Below are positions 33,879 to 41,694 of a stretch of 64,000 nucleotides of DNA, piece after piece. A model generated the notes under the pieces. That model worked only from the letters and a program-made list of their open reading frames with translations. It ran no database searches and was not told the DNA's origin. The DNA is from a virus. Each line of letters begins with the position of its first letter. Within the stretch, counting starts at the first letter, position 1. The position numbers were made by a program, and so were the translations under genes. The stretch is from positions 1 to 64,000 of the IMG/VR virus record IMGVR_UViG_3300010938_000009; one strand, written 5' to 3'.

Positions 33879-34087
33879 TAGTCTTTATCCTCTAAAGCGA
33901 AAGGGGCTTCGTGTATAGTACTATTCCAGTAAATAACACAACCTTCTTTTTTAATATCTTTTCTATCAGGTACTAAATAACTTTGGTAAGTATCAGGTAC
34001 TCCTAAGTATCTAGCACAAGTAGCCCTTACAGGGCAAACTTTAGTACCACATTTACTAATACCTTGACATAAACTATAATCTGGCAT
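33878..34087 (-). CDS. small Cys-rich conserved hypothetical protein
   Basis: 69 residues with five cysteines in the order LCQGISKCGTKVCPVRATCARY then GCVIYW. The first four are spaced for a zinc site. YQSYLVPD after it is a feature of similar small phage proteins. RBS AGGAAG. Its TAA overlaps the ATG of the decayed HAD gene. Confidence 0.55.
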   Translation of the reverse strand: MPDYSLCQGISKCGTKVCPVRATCARYLGVPDTYQSYLVPDRKDIKKEGCVIYWNSTIHEAPFALEDKD

Positions 34088-34089
34088 AA

Positions 34090-34158
34090 TTACTTCCTAA
34101 CTCCGTTACTAGTTCCATTTTCTGTATGCATTAAATCAAATAATTCAAATATAGTCAT
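34090..34158 (-). CDS. possible 22-residue peptide
   Basis: ATG 34158 directly follows the TAG of the cytochrome gene, with GAGGG eight bases upstream inside that gene; it reads MTIFELFDLMHTENGTSNG to TAA 34090. The next gene's AGGAAG lies in its last codons. Spacing suggests it is translated, if only as a coupling peptide. Confidence 0.35.
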   Translation of the reverse strand: MTIFELFDLMHTENGTSNGVRK

Positions 34159-34536
34159 CTACTTACCCTCATTAATATATTTATATAATGACTCAAGCTG
34201 TTCTTTACTAAATTTATACTTAGGCATCATATTAGTACTACGTCTAGGCTTATAACCTTCAGGGTACTTACCTTCGTTTACTTTCAAGTTAATTAAAGCT
34301 TGACTACTAGGTTTAAGTTCAGGACCTACAGCACCTACTTTACTTGTATCACTATTATGACAATGAGTGCAAGTTTTATTATAAATAAACTTACCTTTTT
34401 CTAAAGTAGGAATTTCATTAGGTTTGGGTATATCGTGCGTATGATCTTTGTGTTCATTAATATTATATCTAATCAAACTTAAAATTACTATTAAAGTTAC
34501 CACGAATAATACAAATCTAACTATTATAGCTATCAT
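34159..34536 (-). CDS. membrane-anchored monoheme c-type cytochrome
   Basis: Electron-transfer protein, unusual for a phage. 125 residues: an N-terminal transmembrane segment (residues 3-22) followed by a periplasm-type domain. CTHCH at 56-60 is the covalent heme motif; MMPKY near 103-107 supplies the distal Met ligand at the normal distance; TLEKGKFIYNKTC and GAVGPELKPS are the usual class I cytochrome context, and a C-terminal helix (FSKEQLESLYKYINEG) closes the fold. It would be matured by the host Ccm system after export. Adjacent to a two-TM protein (34517) that could be a partner. Confidence 0.85.
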   Translation of the reverse strand: MIAIIVRFVLFVVTLIVILSLIRYNINEHKDHTHDIPKPNEIPTLEKGKFIYNKTCTHCHNSDTSKVGAVGPELKPSSQALINLKVNEGKYPEGYKPRRSTNMMPKYKFSKEQLESLYKYINEGK

Positions 34537-34744
34537 ATTTATGATTTAACCTCTTTTTATTAAGTTGTATTACTATTATTAAAGCTCCTATAAAAGCTAT
34601 GGCTGTAGGAGCAGTAGCTACAGGTAAACCTAGTTTAAATATAGCTAGAAGTAGTAACTCTTTAATAAAGTATTGTAAAGTGTAGTATATCATTAAAAAT
34701 TGAAAAAGCAACATTAAACTAAAGATATATTTATTATTCAACAT
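34517..34744 (-). CDS. small membrane protein with two transmembrane segments
   Basis: 75 residues. Hydrophobic stretches at about 8-40 and 44-62 (SLMLLFQFLMIYYTLQYF, PTAIAFIGALIIVIQL) and a basic/polar C-terminal tail. It overlaps the cytochrome gene start by 20 bases and the preceding gene by 11, so the three are translationally coupled (RBS GGAGGG). A holin-like or cytochrome-docking function is possible; neither is shown. Confidence 0.6.
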   Translation of the reverse strand: MLNNKYIFSLMLLFQFLMIYYTLQYFIKELLLLAIFKLGLPVATAPTAIAFIGALIIVIQLNKKRLNHKYDSYNS

Positions 34745-34943
34745 ATAGTCCCTCCGTTAATTCTGTAACTAACATGAAATTAGCTAGGGGATTTAAATGT
34801 TTCCATTGTAAACTTAAAGTGCTTCCATTAAGAATTACTTCGAATCTATACTCATTACAAACTTTTACTATGGCTTTTTCATATTTATTATTACTATTTA
34901 AATAAATTATTTTATCACCTGGTTTAAAATTTAAAGGTTTCAT
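34734..34943 (-). CDS. small hypothetical protein with KOW/SH3-like character
   Basis: 69 residues: MKPLNFKPGDKIIYLNSNNK, YEKAIVKVCN, LNPLANFMLV. The F-x-x-GD-x-hydrophobic start is typical of small SH3-like barrels. RBS AAGGAG. First gene after the tRNA in the leftward direction. Confidence 0.5.
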   Translation of the reverse strand: MKPLNFKPGDKIIYLNSNNKYEKAIVKVCNEYRFEVILNGSTLSLQWKHLNPLANFMLVTELTEGLYVE

Positions 34944-34964
34944 AAATATAGCTCCTTAATATTA

Positions 34965-35039
34965 TGGTAGCGGTGGTAGGAATCGAACCTACTTTCTTCA
35001 GATTATGAGCCTGACGACTTACTACTTGTCCTCACCGCA
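34965..35039 (-). tRNA. tRNA-Met (anticodon CAU), atypical
   Basis: Minus-strand cloverleaf of 75 bases with encoded CCA. Acceptor strand TGCGGTG pairs with CACCGCT except for a U1-U72 mismatch. Anticodon arm TCAGG-CTCATAA-TCTGA gives CAU. Variable loop AGAAA, T arm GTAGG-TTCGATT-CCTAC, discriminator A. The D arm is short (GAC/GTC, 9-base loop) and lacks the usual G18-G19; position 8 is A, not U. Three G-C anticodon-stem pairs of initiator tRNA are absent, so it is an elongator Met or, if lysidine-modified, an Ile2 tRNA. Confidence 0.85.
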
Positions 35040-35045
35040 ATATAA

Positions 35046-35075
35046 AGTATACTATAAGAATAACTACGTTGTCAA
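35046..35075 (-). promoter_or_regulatory. sigma-70 promoter of the tRNA
   Basis: Minus strand TTGACA (35070-35075), 18-base spacer, TATACT (35046-35051). The predicted +1 is within a base of the mature tRNA 5' end at 35039, so almost no 5' leader is expected. Confidence 0.75.
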
Positions 35076-35081
35076 GTATAA

Positions 35082-35119
35082 AAATAAAAAAAGACTAGCA
35101 ACTTTATAGTTACTAGTCT
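35082..35119 (-). terminator. rho-independent terminator after the ribonucleotide reductase gene
   Basis: Minus strand stem AGACTAG plus AACT (35092-35119, one A-C mismatch, TTAT-type loop) followed by TTTTTTTATTTTT (to 35082). Separates the nrdJ transcript from the tRNA promoter. Confidence 0.85.
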
Positions 35120-35150
35120 TATTATAAGTATAGTTAGTATTTCTAAGGGT

Positions 35151-36929
35151 TTAGGTTATTTCACATATTCCTGAAGTACAGTCTGTTTCTACAGCTTTAA
35201 TAACTTCATTATTATATTTAAGTTTAGCTTCTTCTAAAGTTAAAGCTTTTAGTGGAGGTTCGTGTACAACTCCGTTATCATCTACATAACCTCTTGTATT
35301 CTCTCTATAAAAAGTAATACCTTTAATATAAGGTAAATACTCTAACCATAGTTTAGACATATCTTCAATAGGGTAGTCTTCAGGTATATTAATAGTTTTT
35401 GATACTGCGTTATCTACGTGTTTTTGTATAATTCTTTGTACTTCTATATGGTCTTTTACACTTAAGTCTCTAGCGCCTTTAAAATGTTCTACAGATCTAT
35501 TTTGTTCTAAGAATTGTGCAAATAGAGGGTGGTAAACTAACTCCACTTTTCTAGAATCTCCATCCCAATAACGCCTTTCATAAGCAGGAGCAAACATAGG
35601 TTCGATACCACTAGAACAATTACCTGATAGAATGCTAACAGTCCCAGTGGGAGCTTGAGTAAGAATAGCACAATTTCTAATACCATGCTCAGCAATTAAA
35701 GACTTAATTTTAGAAGGCATTCGTTTAACAAATCCTGATTCAATATGTAAATCTGGTCTACAAGCAGGAAAGGCTCCTTTTTCTATAGCTAACATAATAC
35801 TAGCTTCGTAAGCTACTTTAGAAATGAATCTGTAAAGTTTATCTATAAATTTATTACCTTCTTCACTACCATATTTATAATCTAATAAAGCTAAAGTGTC
35901 AGCTAACCCTGTAGTTCCTAAACCTATTCTTCTAAGTTTGTGGGATTTCTCTTTCATTTCAGGTAAAGGATAAGAGTTAACTGTTAGTACGTTATCTAAA
36001 AAACGAACAGCACTACGAACAGTGTCTCCTAAAAGCGCATAATTAACTTCCCCTTCAGTTATAAATCTAGGTAGTACAATATGCCCTAAACAACAACAAT
36101 CAAAAGCACTAAGAGCTATTTCTCCGCAAGGATTTGTGGTAACTAGGTCTTCGATATAGTAAATATTAGACTCACTTAAAACTAATTCCCAATTTAAAAA
36201 TCCAGGTTCTGCGGAATTATAAGCATTAGTAACAATTTTATTCCATAAATCTCTAGCTTTTATAATTCTTTTATATTTACCTTTCCAAGATAATTCCCAA
36301 TCTAAATCTTTTTCTACTGCTTTAATAAATTCTTTTGTTCTTTTACTTCTCACACTAATATTAGCGTGAGTTAGTTGTCCTTTTTGTAGTTTAGCATCTA
36401 AAAATTCTTCTATGTCAGGATGATCTAAATCCAATGAAAACATTAAAGCTACTCTTCTTTGACCTCCAGCCTTTACAGGCTTGGCACAACCATCCATTAA
36501 TTTCATTAATTCAACAGGACCAGGAGCTTCACCTTTTTGTTGGTTTATTATTGCTCCTCTAGGTCTTATATCAGAAAACTCATCACCGCAGCCGCCGCCA
36601 GTCATAGAAGTTATTATCATATTTTTAGCGGAATTTCCCCAACCTTCTTTTGAATCTTTATTAGGATCTAAAACAAAACAATTTAATAACTGTGGATTAG
36701 TTCTACCTGAATTATACCAAATTCTTCCACCTGGTACAAATAAATTTTTTATTAATATATCTTTAAATTTTTCTTCGTATATCTTTTGTTTATCTGGAAT
36801 TTCAGCTATAGCCATTTGTCTAGAAACTCTAGAACAAGCTTCTGACCAAGTTTCTTCTGTTGTAAAAGCATATCTTTTTTTGAATATATCTAATGAAAGT
36901 CCTTGAGGCTCGTAAAGATTATCAGACAT
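35151..36929 (-). CDS. nrdJ: class II (adenosylcobalamin) ribonucleotide reductase
   Basis: Reduces ribonucleotides to deoxyribonucleotides without an R2 subunit, using B12. 592 residues in the single-chain NrdJ layout: GGRIWYNSG and NCFVLDPN near the start, TGGGCGDEFSDIRP and PVKAGGQRRVALMF, TTNPCGEIALSAFDCC (NPCGE active-site loop), LGTTGLADTLALL, APTGTVSILSGNCSSGIEPMF, and a C-terminal redox pair in DCTSGICEIT. No nrdA/B or activase lies nearby, supporting class II. Host or environment must supply cobalamin. RBS TAGGAGATATA. Ends at a strong terminator. Confidence 0.93.
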   Translation of the reverse strand: MSDNLYEPQGLSLDIFKKRYAFTTEETWSEACSRVSRQMAIAEIPDKQKIYEEKFKDILIKNLFVPGGRIWYNSGRTNPQLLNCFVLDPNKDSKEGWGNSAKNMIITSMTGGGCGDEFSDIRPRGAIINQQKGEAPGPVELMKLMDGCAKPVKAGGQRRVALMFSLDLDHPDIEEFLDAKLQKGQLTHANISVRSKRTKEFIKAVEKDLDWELSWKGKYKRIIKARDLWNKIVTNAYNSAEPGFLNWELVLSESNIYYIEDLVTTNPCGEIALSAFDCCCLGHIVLPRFITEGEVNYALLGDTVRSAVRFLDNVLTVNSYPLPEMKEKSHKLRRIGLGTTGLADTLALLDYKYGSEEGNKFIDKLYRFISKVAYEASIMLAIEKGAFPACRPDLHIESGFVKRMPSKIKSLIAEHGIRNCAILTQAPTGTVSILSGNCSSGIEPMFAPAYERRYWDGDSRKVELVYHPLFAQFLEQNRSVEHFKGARDLSVKDHIEVQRIIQKHVDNAVSKTINIPEDYPIEDMSKLWLEYLPYIKGITFYRENTRGYVDDNGVVHEPPLKALTLEEAKLKYNNEVIKAVETDCTSGICEIT

Positions 36930-36949
36930 TATATCTCCTATCTAAGTTG

Positions 36950-37225
36950 TTATTTTGTTGGATATCTTGGTACTACTTGTAAGTATTGTTCTCCTACATC
37001 GTCCTGTTCTAGCATTATAATATAATTACTAGTATAAGCTACTAAATAACTTATAGTACCTATATTACAAGTATATTCTACATGTTCTATAGTCTCGTTA
37101 TACTTATCTAGTATCTGATCTAGTTCGTGTTTAAGAGTTGTATTAAGGTATACAGCGTCTTCTATCCAGTATTCATTATTCAATCTAATATTTAGTACTT
37201 CTTCAGTTAAGTTACCATATCTCAT
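36950..37225 (-). CDS. hypothetical protein, 91 residues
   Basis: Acidic-aromatic small protein (NNEYWIEDAVYLNTTLKHEL, EHVEYTCNIGTISYLVAY, EQDDVGEQYLQVVPRY). ATGA overlap with the upstream gene. No recognised family or membrane segment. Confidence 0.55.
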   Translation of the reverse strand: MRYGNLTEEVLNIRLNNEYWIEDAVYLNTTLKHELDQILDKYNETIEHVEYTCNIGTISYLVAYTSNYIIMLEQDDVGEQYLQVVPRYPTK

Positions 37226-37539
37226 TTTGATTTAAACTCCGTGTATTGTTCTAGTAAGTCTTTATGTAGTTCTATAAGTAGATCTATAAACTTTAATCGT
37301 TCAGACTTAACTCCTTCATTATAGCCCATTGCATAAGAAGTATTAGTAGGAGATAGGTCGTTTATAGGTTTTACCTTAGTTTTAAGGTGTTCCATCATAT
37401 AACGTACTATAAACATAGCTTCGTCCATCCAAGCTTCTTGTCGCTCTTTTGATATGTGTTTCCACCTAAGCTTAGTACCAGTTTCCCTATAAGCATAATG
37501 TTCAAACATAGTTTTAGCTAGTTCTTCTATTGTAGTCAT
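37222..37539 (-). CDS. hypothetical protein, 105 residues
   Basis: Mostly helical (IEELAKTMFEHYAYRETGTK, WKHISKERQEAWMDEAMFIV, INDLSPTNTSYAMGYNEGVK). The W-K-x-hydrophobic-S-x-E-R-Q-x-x-W segment occurs in small phage proteins of unknown role. Stop TGA overlaps the next ATG. Confidence 0.55.
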   Translation of the reverse strand: MTTIEELAKTMFEHYAYRETGTKLRWKHISKERQEAWMDEAMFIVRYMMEHLKTKVKPINDLSPTNTSYAMGYNEGVKSERLKFIDLLIELHKDLLEQYTEFKSK

Positions 37540-37871
37540 TAATTCTTATCCCAATAGTCTTGTATTTCTTTGTCGGTTTTATTAGTTTGGTCGCCACTAA
37601 TTTTTTTTCTTTGTTCAGCTAATTGTACCATAGCTTTAGTCAAATCGTCAATCTCTTTATTCAATAATTTTCTTTCTTTTAGCATTTCATTAATTTCAGC
37701 TTCTAACAGGTCAGCTTCTTTTTGAGTATTAGCTAGAGCTATTCTAGCTTTTAAAGCTTTAGCTTCCTTATTTTTAAGGTTAATGTAGTACAGTAATAAA
37801 CCTATAACTACTCCTAATACTATAGTAATATTAGCGTAAATATTTTTAAAAAAATCTTTAATTTTACTCAT
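37539..37871 (-). CDS. membrane coiled-coil protein, i-spanin-like
   Basis: 110 residues: one N-terminal transmembrane helix (NITIVLGVVIGLLLYYINL) followed by 60 residues of strongly heptad-patterned coiled coil (EADLLEAEINEMLKERKLLN ... LTKAMVQLAEQ) and a polar C-terminus. This N-in/C-out design with a periplasmic coiled coil is that of an inner-membrane spanin, though no matching o-spanin gene is nested in it. It heads a cluster of envelope-directed genes. Confidence 0.55.
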   Translation of the reverse strand: MSKIKDFFKNIYANITIVLGVVIGLLLYYINLKNKEAKALKARIALANTQKEADLLEAEINEMLKERKLLNKEIDDLTKAMVQLAEQRKKISGDQTNKTDKEIQDYWDKN

Positions 37872-38421
37872 TGTTTTTAGTCCTTTTAACAGTTACACCT
37901 TGTTCATTAACTCTAAGTTCCTCAAAATATACTTTACCAGCTTTAATAGCATTTTTAATAAGTTTTTGTCGTTTACTAGTTTTACTGTTACCTGATTTAA
38001 CTTCAATAAATACTACTTCAGCGTCATCAAAATTAAAATACAGATAATCAATAGGAGTACCTAAATGTCTTAGATTTTGACTATCATAAGGTAAACCTTG
38101 TAATATTGGAACTAGATTTTCTGTTATATTACCCAAACGTGTCTCAGATGATTTCTTCATTGATAAAATAGATCTACTTTTTTCTCTTTCTAAACCTAAA
38201 TCTTCTTGTGTTTTAAATAAATCTTCTTGTAATTCTCTATTACCTTTAAGTAATTGTTCGTTGTCTACTCTAAGTTGCATTAAATGGTCTTGTTCATCTA
38301 TATACTTACCTAATATTTCAGCTCTCTCTACTTTTATATTAGTCATTTCTTTTTTTAATGTATAGTTATTATAAATTAATAATAATATACCTAATAATAA
38401 AATTATTACTGCAGTTTCCAT
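37864..38421 (-). CDS. membrane-tethered Holliday-junction-resolvase-like endonuclease
   Basis: 185 residues. N-terminal transmembrane helix (AVIILLLGILLLIYNN), a coiled coil to about residue 95, then a PD-(D/E)xK nuclease-like domain: NLVPILQGLPY, HLGTPIDYLYFNF, AEVVFIEVKSGNSKTSKRQK and AIKAGKVYFEELRV. This is the layout of the predicted archaeal-Hjr-related endonuclease family (TM + coiled coil + PIDY...VFIEVKSG). D in PID and E-x-K in IEVKSG are the likely catalytic residues. Its membrane location among lysis-type genes is odd for a nuclease. Confidence 0.72.
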   Translation of the reverse strand: METAVIILLLGILLLIYNNYTLKKEMTNIKVERAEILGKYIDEQDHLMQLRVDNEQLLKGNRELQEDLFKTQEDLGLEREKSRSILSMKKSSETRLGNITENLVPILQGLPYDSQNLRHLGTPIDYLYFNFDDAEVVFIEVKSGNSKTSKRQKLIKNAIKAGKVYFEELRVNEQGVTVKRTKNNE

Positions 38422-38846
38422 TATCTACTCCAAAATTTAGAAGCTACGTAACCTGCTCCTATAGTTAATATAACTCCACCTATTACAAATATTAAGTCTC
38501 TTTTACCTCTACCGTCCTCAGACTCTATTAACTTTCTAGTAGAATCTTCAGCTCTAATACGCCATAGTTCAGCTTTATCTCGTTCTTTATTTGTAATACT
38601 TTCTTGTAGTCTAATACTCTCATTAAGTAGATTAACTTGTTTATTAAGTAGTTCTAACTGTTGAGTAAAGAACTTATTTTCTTCATTCATTATTCTAACT
38701 TTTAGTTCTTTTTCAGGAGAAAAGAGAAAGCCACTACATGGAGCGGCTTCCCCTTTATTTAGAAAGGTAACATCCTTGATACACTCTGCTAAACTAATAT
38801 TAACTATACTTATTAACATTATTAAACTAATTAACTTACTTAACAT
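38421..38846 (-). CDS. envelope protein with signal peptide, coiled coil and C-terminal anchor
   Basis: 141 residues: signal peptide (SKLISLIMLISIVNISLAEC), the segment DVTFLNKGEAAPCSGFLFSP found in several phage families, a long coiled coil (QQLELLNKQVNLLNESIRLQ), and a C-terminal transmembrane helix (DLIFVIGGVILTIGAGYVAS). Two Cys may pair in the periplasm. A spanin-like or lysis-control role is plausible. Overlaps the ClpP-like gene by 11 bases. Confidence 0.6.
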   Translation of the reverse strand: MLSKLISLIMLISIVNISLAECIKDVTFLNKGEAAPCSGFLFSPEKELKVRIMNEENKFFTQQLELLNKQVNLLNESIRLQESITNKERDKAELWRIRAEDSTRKLIESEDGRGKRDLIFVIGGVILTIGAGYVASKFWSR

Positions 38847-39720
38847 AATTTAGGTATATTCCAGTATTTAGGTACTTATGTATAAACTCTTGTTTCTTAT
38901 AAATCATAGTGTGAATAACATCTTGTACCATTTTTCTATCTGCAGTACTAGTATAATCAAAGATTCTACTAAAGTCAACATCTAAAGGATAAGTAATTAA
39001 AGGGCAATCTGACCAAGTTACTCTAACTGATCCAAAAAGGGTTCTTACAGTTTCTATATTAGTTCCTGTAATCATTGAACTATCACATTTAGCTAGTACT
39101 ACTTTATCAGCAGCATTAGCATTTACAGCATCTTGACCGTCTACCCAATATTCGTTCACTATTAAGTTTTTATAATCATTTACTGATAATTTCATTCTAT
39201 CTGCACATTCTTTTTCAATATTTTCCATTCGTCTAGTCCAATATTCTACTCTACTATTTAATTCTCCAGGAATTTGACCACTTACGCTACCTCTAGCTCT
39301 GTGTGACATTAGAGTACCATGAGGTAATATTAATCTCTCGCCTAAACTTTGCGCCATAATAAAACCCATACTAGCTGCAAAGTTAGTAATAGTTTTAATT
39401 TCTTGAGGTAAAGCTTTTAAAGAAGTTATAAATTCTTGTCCAGATACTACATCTCCTCCTGGAGTATCAAGTACTAGATAAATAGTGTCTTGAAATTTAT
39501 TAGCACTACTTAATTTAAATATCTTTTTTTGTACTTCTGTAACTGATTCTCCAGTAACAGCTCCTCTAAATACTACAGTATTACTTTTAGTCAAAGTAAT
39601 TAAAGGTATTTCTTTACCTTCTACAGTTTTTTTACCTGGCTTATTTAAGCCTGGAAAGTCAAAAGCTAATAAACTAGTGATTACTAGTAATAAAGCTGTT
39701 AGTCTTATAAGTTTTTTCAT
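38836..39720 (-). CDS. secreted ClpP/SppA-like serine protease
   Basis: 294 residues. A signal peptide (LIRLTALLLVITSLLAFDF) precedes a ClpP-fold domain: LVLDTPGGDVVSG is the oxyanion strand, S117 in NFAASMGFIM the nucleophile, and H140 in LMSHRARG the base. The usual third residue lies in the WVDGQDAVNANAADKVV segment. Export distinguishes it from the cytosolic ClpP-like protein at 49355. It may process virion or envelope proteins in the periplasm or act as a signal-peptide peptidase. RBS AAGAGGAG. Confidence 0.8.
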   Translation of the reverse strand: MKKLIRLTALLLVITSLLAFDFPGLNKPGKKTVEGKEIPLITLTKSNTVVFRGAVTGESVTEVQKKIFKLSSANKFQDTIYLVLDTPGGDVVSGQEFITSLKALPQEIKTITNFAASMGFIMAQSLGERLILPHGTLMSHRARGSVSGQIPGELNSRVEYWTRRMENIEKECADRMKLSVNDYKNLIVNEYWVDGQDAVNANAADKVVLAKCDSSMITGTNIETVRTLFGSVRVTWSDCPLITYPLDVDFSRIFDYTSTADRKMVQDVIHTMIYKKQEFIHKYLNTGIYLNYVK

Positions 39721-39729
39721 ATACTCCTC

Positions 39730-39972
39730 TTATTTGTTCTCAGCAGCTTTACTGCTAGAATCATTACCAAAATCACCTTTACTTCCGAAGCTAAATCTTC
39801 TACCAAAGTATAAGGCTGTTGTTGTATATAGGAACTCTTGTAGAGGTCCTACGCCACTTACTATACCTACTAGTGATAGTCCTGCTGCTATTAAATAAGC
39901 TGCTATAGCTATATTTAACATAGTTAGACTTACTGAAGGTTCCCCTGTTTTAGGATCTATCATATATTTCAT
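39730..39972 (-). CDS. small membrane protein, holin-like
   Basis: 80 residues with two hydrophobic helices (SLTMLNIAIAAYLIAAGLSL and GVGPLQEFLYTTTALYF) and a polar Ser/Lys tail. The motif DPKTGEPSVSLT and ALYFGRRFSF recurs in small phage membrane proteins often labelled holin. Located beside the secreted protease and spanin-like genes, consistent with lysis. Function not proved. Confidence 0.6.
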   Translation of the reverse strand: MKYMIDPKTGEPSVSLTMLNIAIAAYLIAAGLSLVGIVSGVGPLQEFLYTTTALYFGRRFSFGSKGDFGNDSSSKAAENK

Positions 39973-40154
39973 ATTATCTCCTCGTTATTTAGATAAATTT
40001 GTTTACAAGATATAAGAAAGTCTTGTAATTTTAAATCTTGCTTCATAAAATTTACGTAACTACATACTAATGAGCAATATTTTCTAATTTTGTTCCAATT
40101 AGTAACTCTAAAAGAATTGTTACAATGTTCACAATTTTTATAATTATTAATCAC
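39969..40154 (-). CDS. small zinc-ribbon-like protein
   Basis: 61 residues, GTG start at 40154 with GGAG nine bases upstream. NCEHCNNSFRV ... KYCSLVCSYV forms a C-x2-C ... C-x3-C finger similar to the zinc fingers in homing endonucleases and small phage regulators. The rest is helical. Overlaps the next gene by ATGA. Confidence 0.5.
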   Translation of the reverse strand: MINNYKNCEHCNNSFRVTNWNKIRKYCSLVCSYVNFMKQDLKLQDFLISCKQIYLNNEEII

Positions 40155-40155
40155 T

Positions 40156-40800
40156 TTATAAAACTCCTATATGAGGGTTAAAAGTGCAATTAGAATAATC
40201 AATTTTTTTTATACCTAATCTTTTCAACCAACCTAAAGACACTGCTATAGCATCATATAGATCATTAGGTGTTTGTCTGTTGTTTTTTGTTATATTTGAT
40301 ATAATTTCATTAGGGACATTTAAAACTTGTAAAACTTTTTGTTTAGTAGGCTCTTTATAGTCCCTTTTACCTTGAGAAGTATCAGGTTTGATACCTAGTT
40401 CACTTCTCCATTGTTGGGGGTAAATTGAAGTAACTTTTACTCCATTTTCTGCCGCCCCTACTTTAATAGCGCCGACCATTTCACTAACTACCATACAGCC
40501 CATAGCTTTTTTAGGATTTACACTATAATGTTCGTAAACTATATGGTCAACTTGTTCTACTACTTCAAAATAAGTCATAATAGCGTTAAACATATAGGAA
40601 AACTTCTCTTGGTGGTCCCAATTAGGGTCTAACCATAAAGCTCCTGCAGACTTAATATTAGCTTTCTTATTAATAAAGTCTACAGCTACTTTACAATAAC
40701 CTGTACAACTAGAACTAATATCTAGAAATAACACGTTAGCAGCATCTACATTAACTTCGTTATCTGTTAGTAGTTTTTTAATTTCATCTAGATCTTCCAT
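40156..40800 (-). CDS. RuvC-like Holliday junction resolvase
   Basis: 214 residues with an RNase H-type fold as in RuvC: D27 in NVLFLDISSSCTGY, a Glu in HIVYEHYSVN, and the C-terminal Asp pair in RQTPNDLYDAIAVSLGW. Substrate would be branched replication or recombination intermediates before packaging. A short disordered N-terminus precedes the core. Overlaps the upstream helical gene by 17 bases. Confidence 0.8.
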   Translation of the reverse strand: MEDLDEIKKLLTDNEVNVDAANVLFLDISSSCTGYCKVAVDFINKKANIKSAGALWLDPNWDHQEKFSYMFNAIMTYFEVVEQVDHIVYEHYSVNPKKAMGCMVVSEMVGAIKVGAAENGVKVTSIYPQQWRSELGIKPDTSQGKRDYKEPTKQKVLQVLNVPNEIISNITKNNRQTPNDLYDAIAVSLGWLKRLGIKKIDYSNCTFNPHIGVL

Positions 40801-41314
40801 ATTTACTTTTAAACTCCTGTATTAAGTCGTTAGCTAAATTTACATCTCCAGCTTTATAAGCTATTCTAATACGTTTATTTAACTCTCGTTTTATTTTATG
40901 TTGTTGTAATTCATTAAAATGACTAATTCTAGTATTTACCATTTTAGCTAACTCTATATCATTATTAATGTCTTTACCTTTTTTTACAGCCACTTTGTAT
41001 AATATATCGGATAGTTCTTGTTTATCTTCAGGAGCTAGAGCAGCTAAACTAAGTAGTTCTTTTAGTTCTGATAATACCCTTTCATATTCTTCTTTAGTAG
41101 CGGTTTTAGTTAAAGTGTTAATTTTAGTTTTAATTTGTTTTATACCTATATCATAATACATTTGATTAGTTTGTTTTATAATCTGTTTAGTAGTAAAGTT
41201 AGGTAAGTTTTTACGTCTTTGTCTTCTTTCTATAAAATTATCATACCATAATAGAATATTAAAATAAATATTACCTAAAAAGCTAGTATAAAATAATTTT
41301 TTAATACTTTTCAC
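40784..41314 (-). CDS. hypothetical helical protein
   Basis: 176 residues, GTG start at 41314. Almost entirely charged helix (NTLTKTATKEEYERVLSELK, ELSDILYKVAVKKGKDINN, VNLANDLIQEFKSKYG). The basic N-terminus with aromatic residues (KLFYTSFLGNIYFNILLWYD) may touch membranes. No family recognised. Confidence 0.55.
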   Translation of the reverse strand: MKSIKKLFYTSFLGNIYFNILLWYDNFIERRQRRKNLPNFTTKQIIKQTNQMYYDIGIKQIKTKINTLTKTATKEEYERVLSELKELLSLAALAPEDKQELSDILYKVAVKKGKDINNDIELAKMVNTRISHFNELQQHKIKRELNKRIRIAYKAGDVNLANDLIQEFKSKYGRSR

Positions 41315-41678
41315 CTTTTAATACTCCTTTTACATTAGGGTTGTGTTTTTGAGCTTTAGTTCTATTAGAGCAAGTAGTACATTTTCTAAAATACCAAGGA
41401 TTACCTTGTTTAGTATATAATACTATTTCTAAATAACCTGTCCCACATTGTAAACATTTCCATTCATCTTTTAGTTTTTCTAAAATATCTTCTCTTTCTT
41501 CTAATTTATCTTCATAGTAATATTTATCTAATAGTTCTTTAACATTATTATAATCATCTAAGTCAATTCTTGCTAACTGTTTTCTTAAAGCTCCTATTTG
41601 TTTCTTTAACTTATCATTCTCTCTTTTTAATTTCTGTAGTAAGTCATGTTCTTTATCCGTATGAACTCTTCTTTTCAT
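41301..41678 (-). CDS. coiled-coil zinc-finger protein
   Basis: 125 residues using ATG 41678 (AGAGG four bases upstream) rather than the longer frame to 41726 that overlaps dut. N-terminal coiled coil (KEHDLLQKLKRENDKLKKQI), then CLQCGTGYLEI ... RKCTTCSNRTK, a four-Cys zinc ribbon resembling those of recombination-endonuclease or late-transcription accessory proteins. Function not assigned. Confidence 0.6.
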   Translation of the reverse strand: MKRRVHTDKEHDLLQKLKRENDKLKKQIGALRKQLARIDLDDYNNVKELLDKYYYEDKLEEREDILEKLKDEWKCLQCGTGYLEIVLYTKQGNPWYFRKCTTCSNRTKAQKHNPNVKGVLKGEKY

Positions 41679-41694
41679 AATACCTCTTATAACT

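Noticed and set aside
36481-36906. 141-codon plus-strand frame opposite the ribonucleotide reductase
   Set aside because: Antisense of conserved NrdJ motifs; no RBS or promoter.
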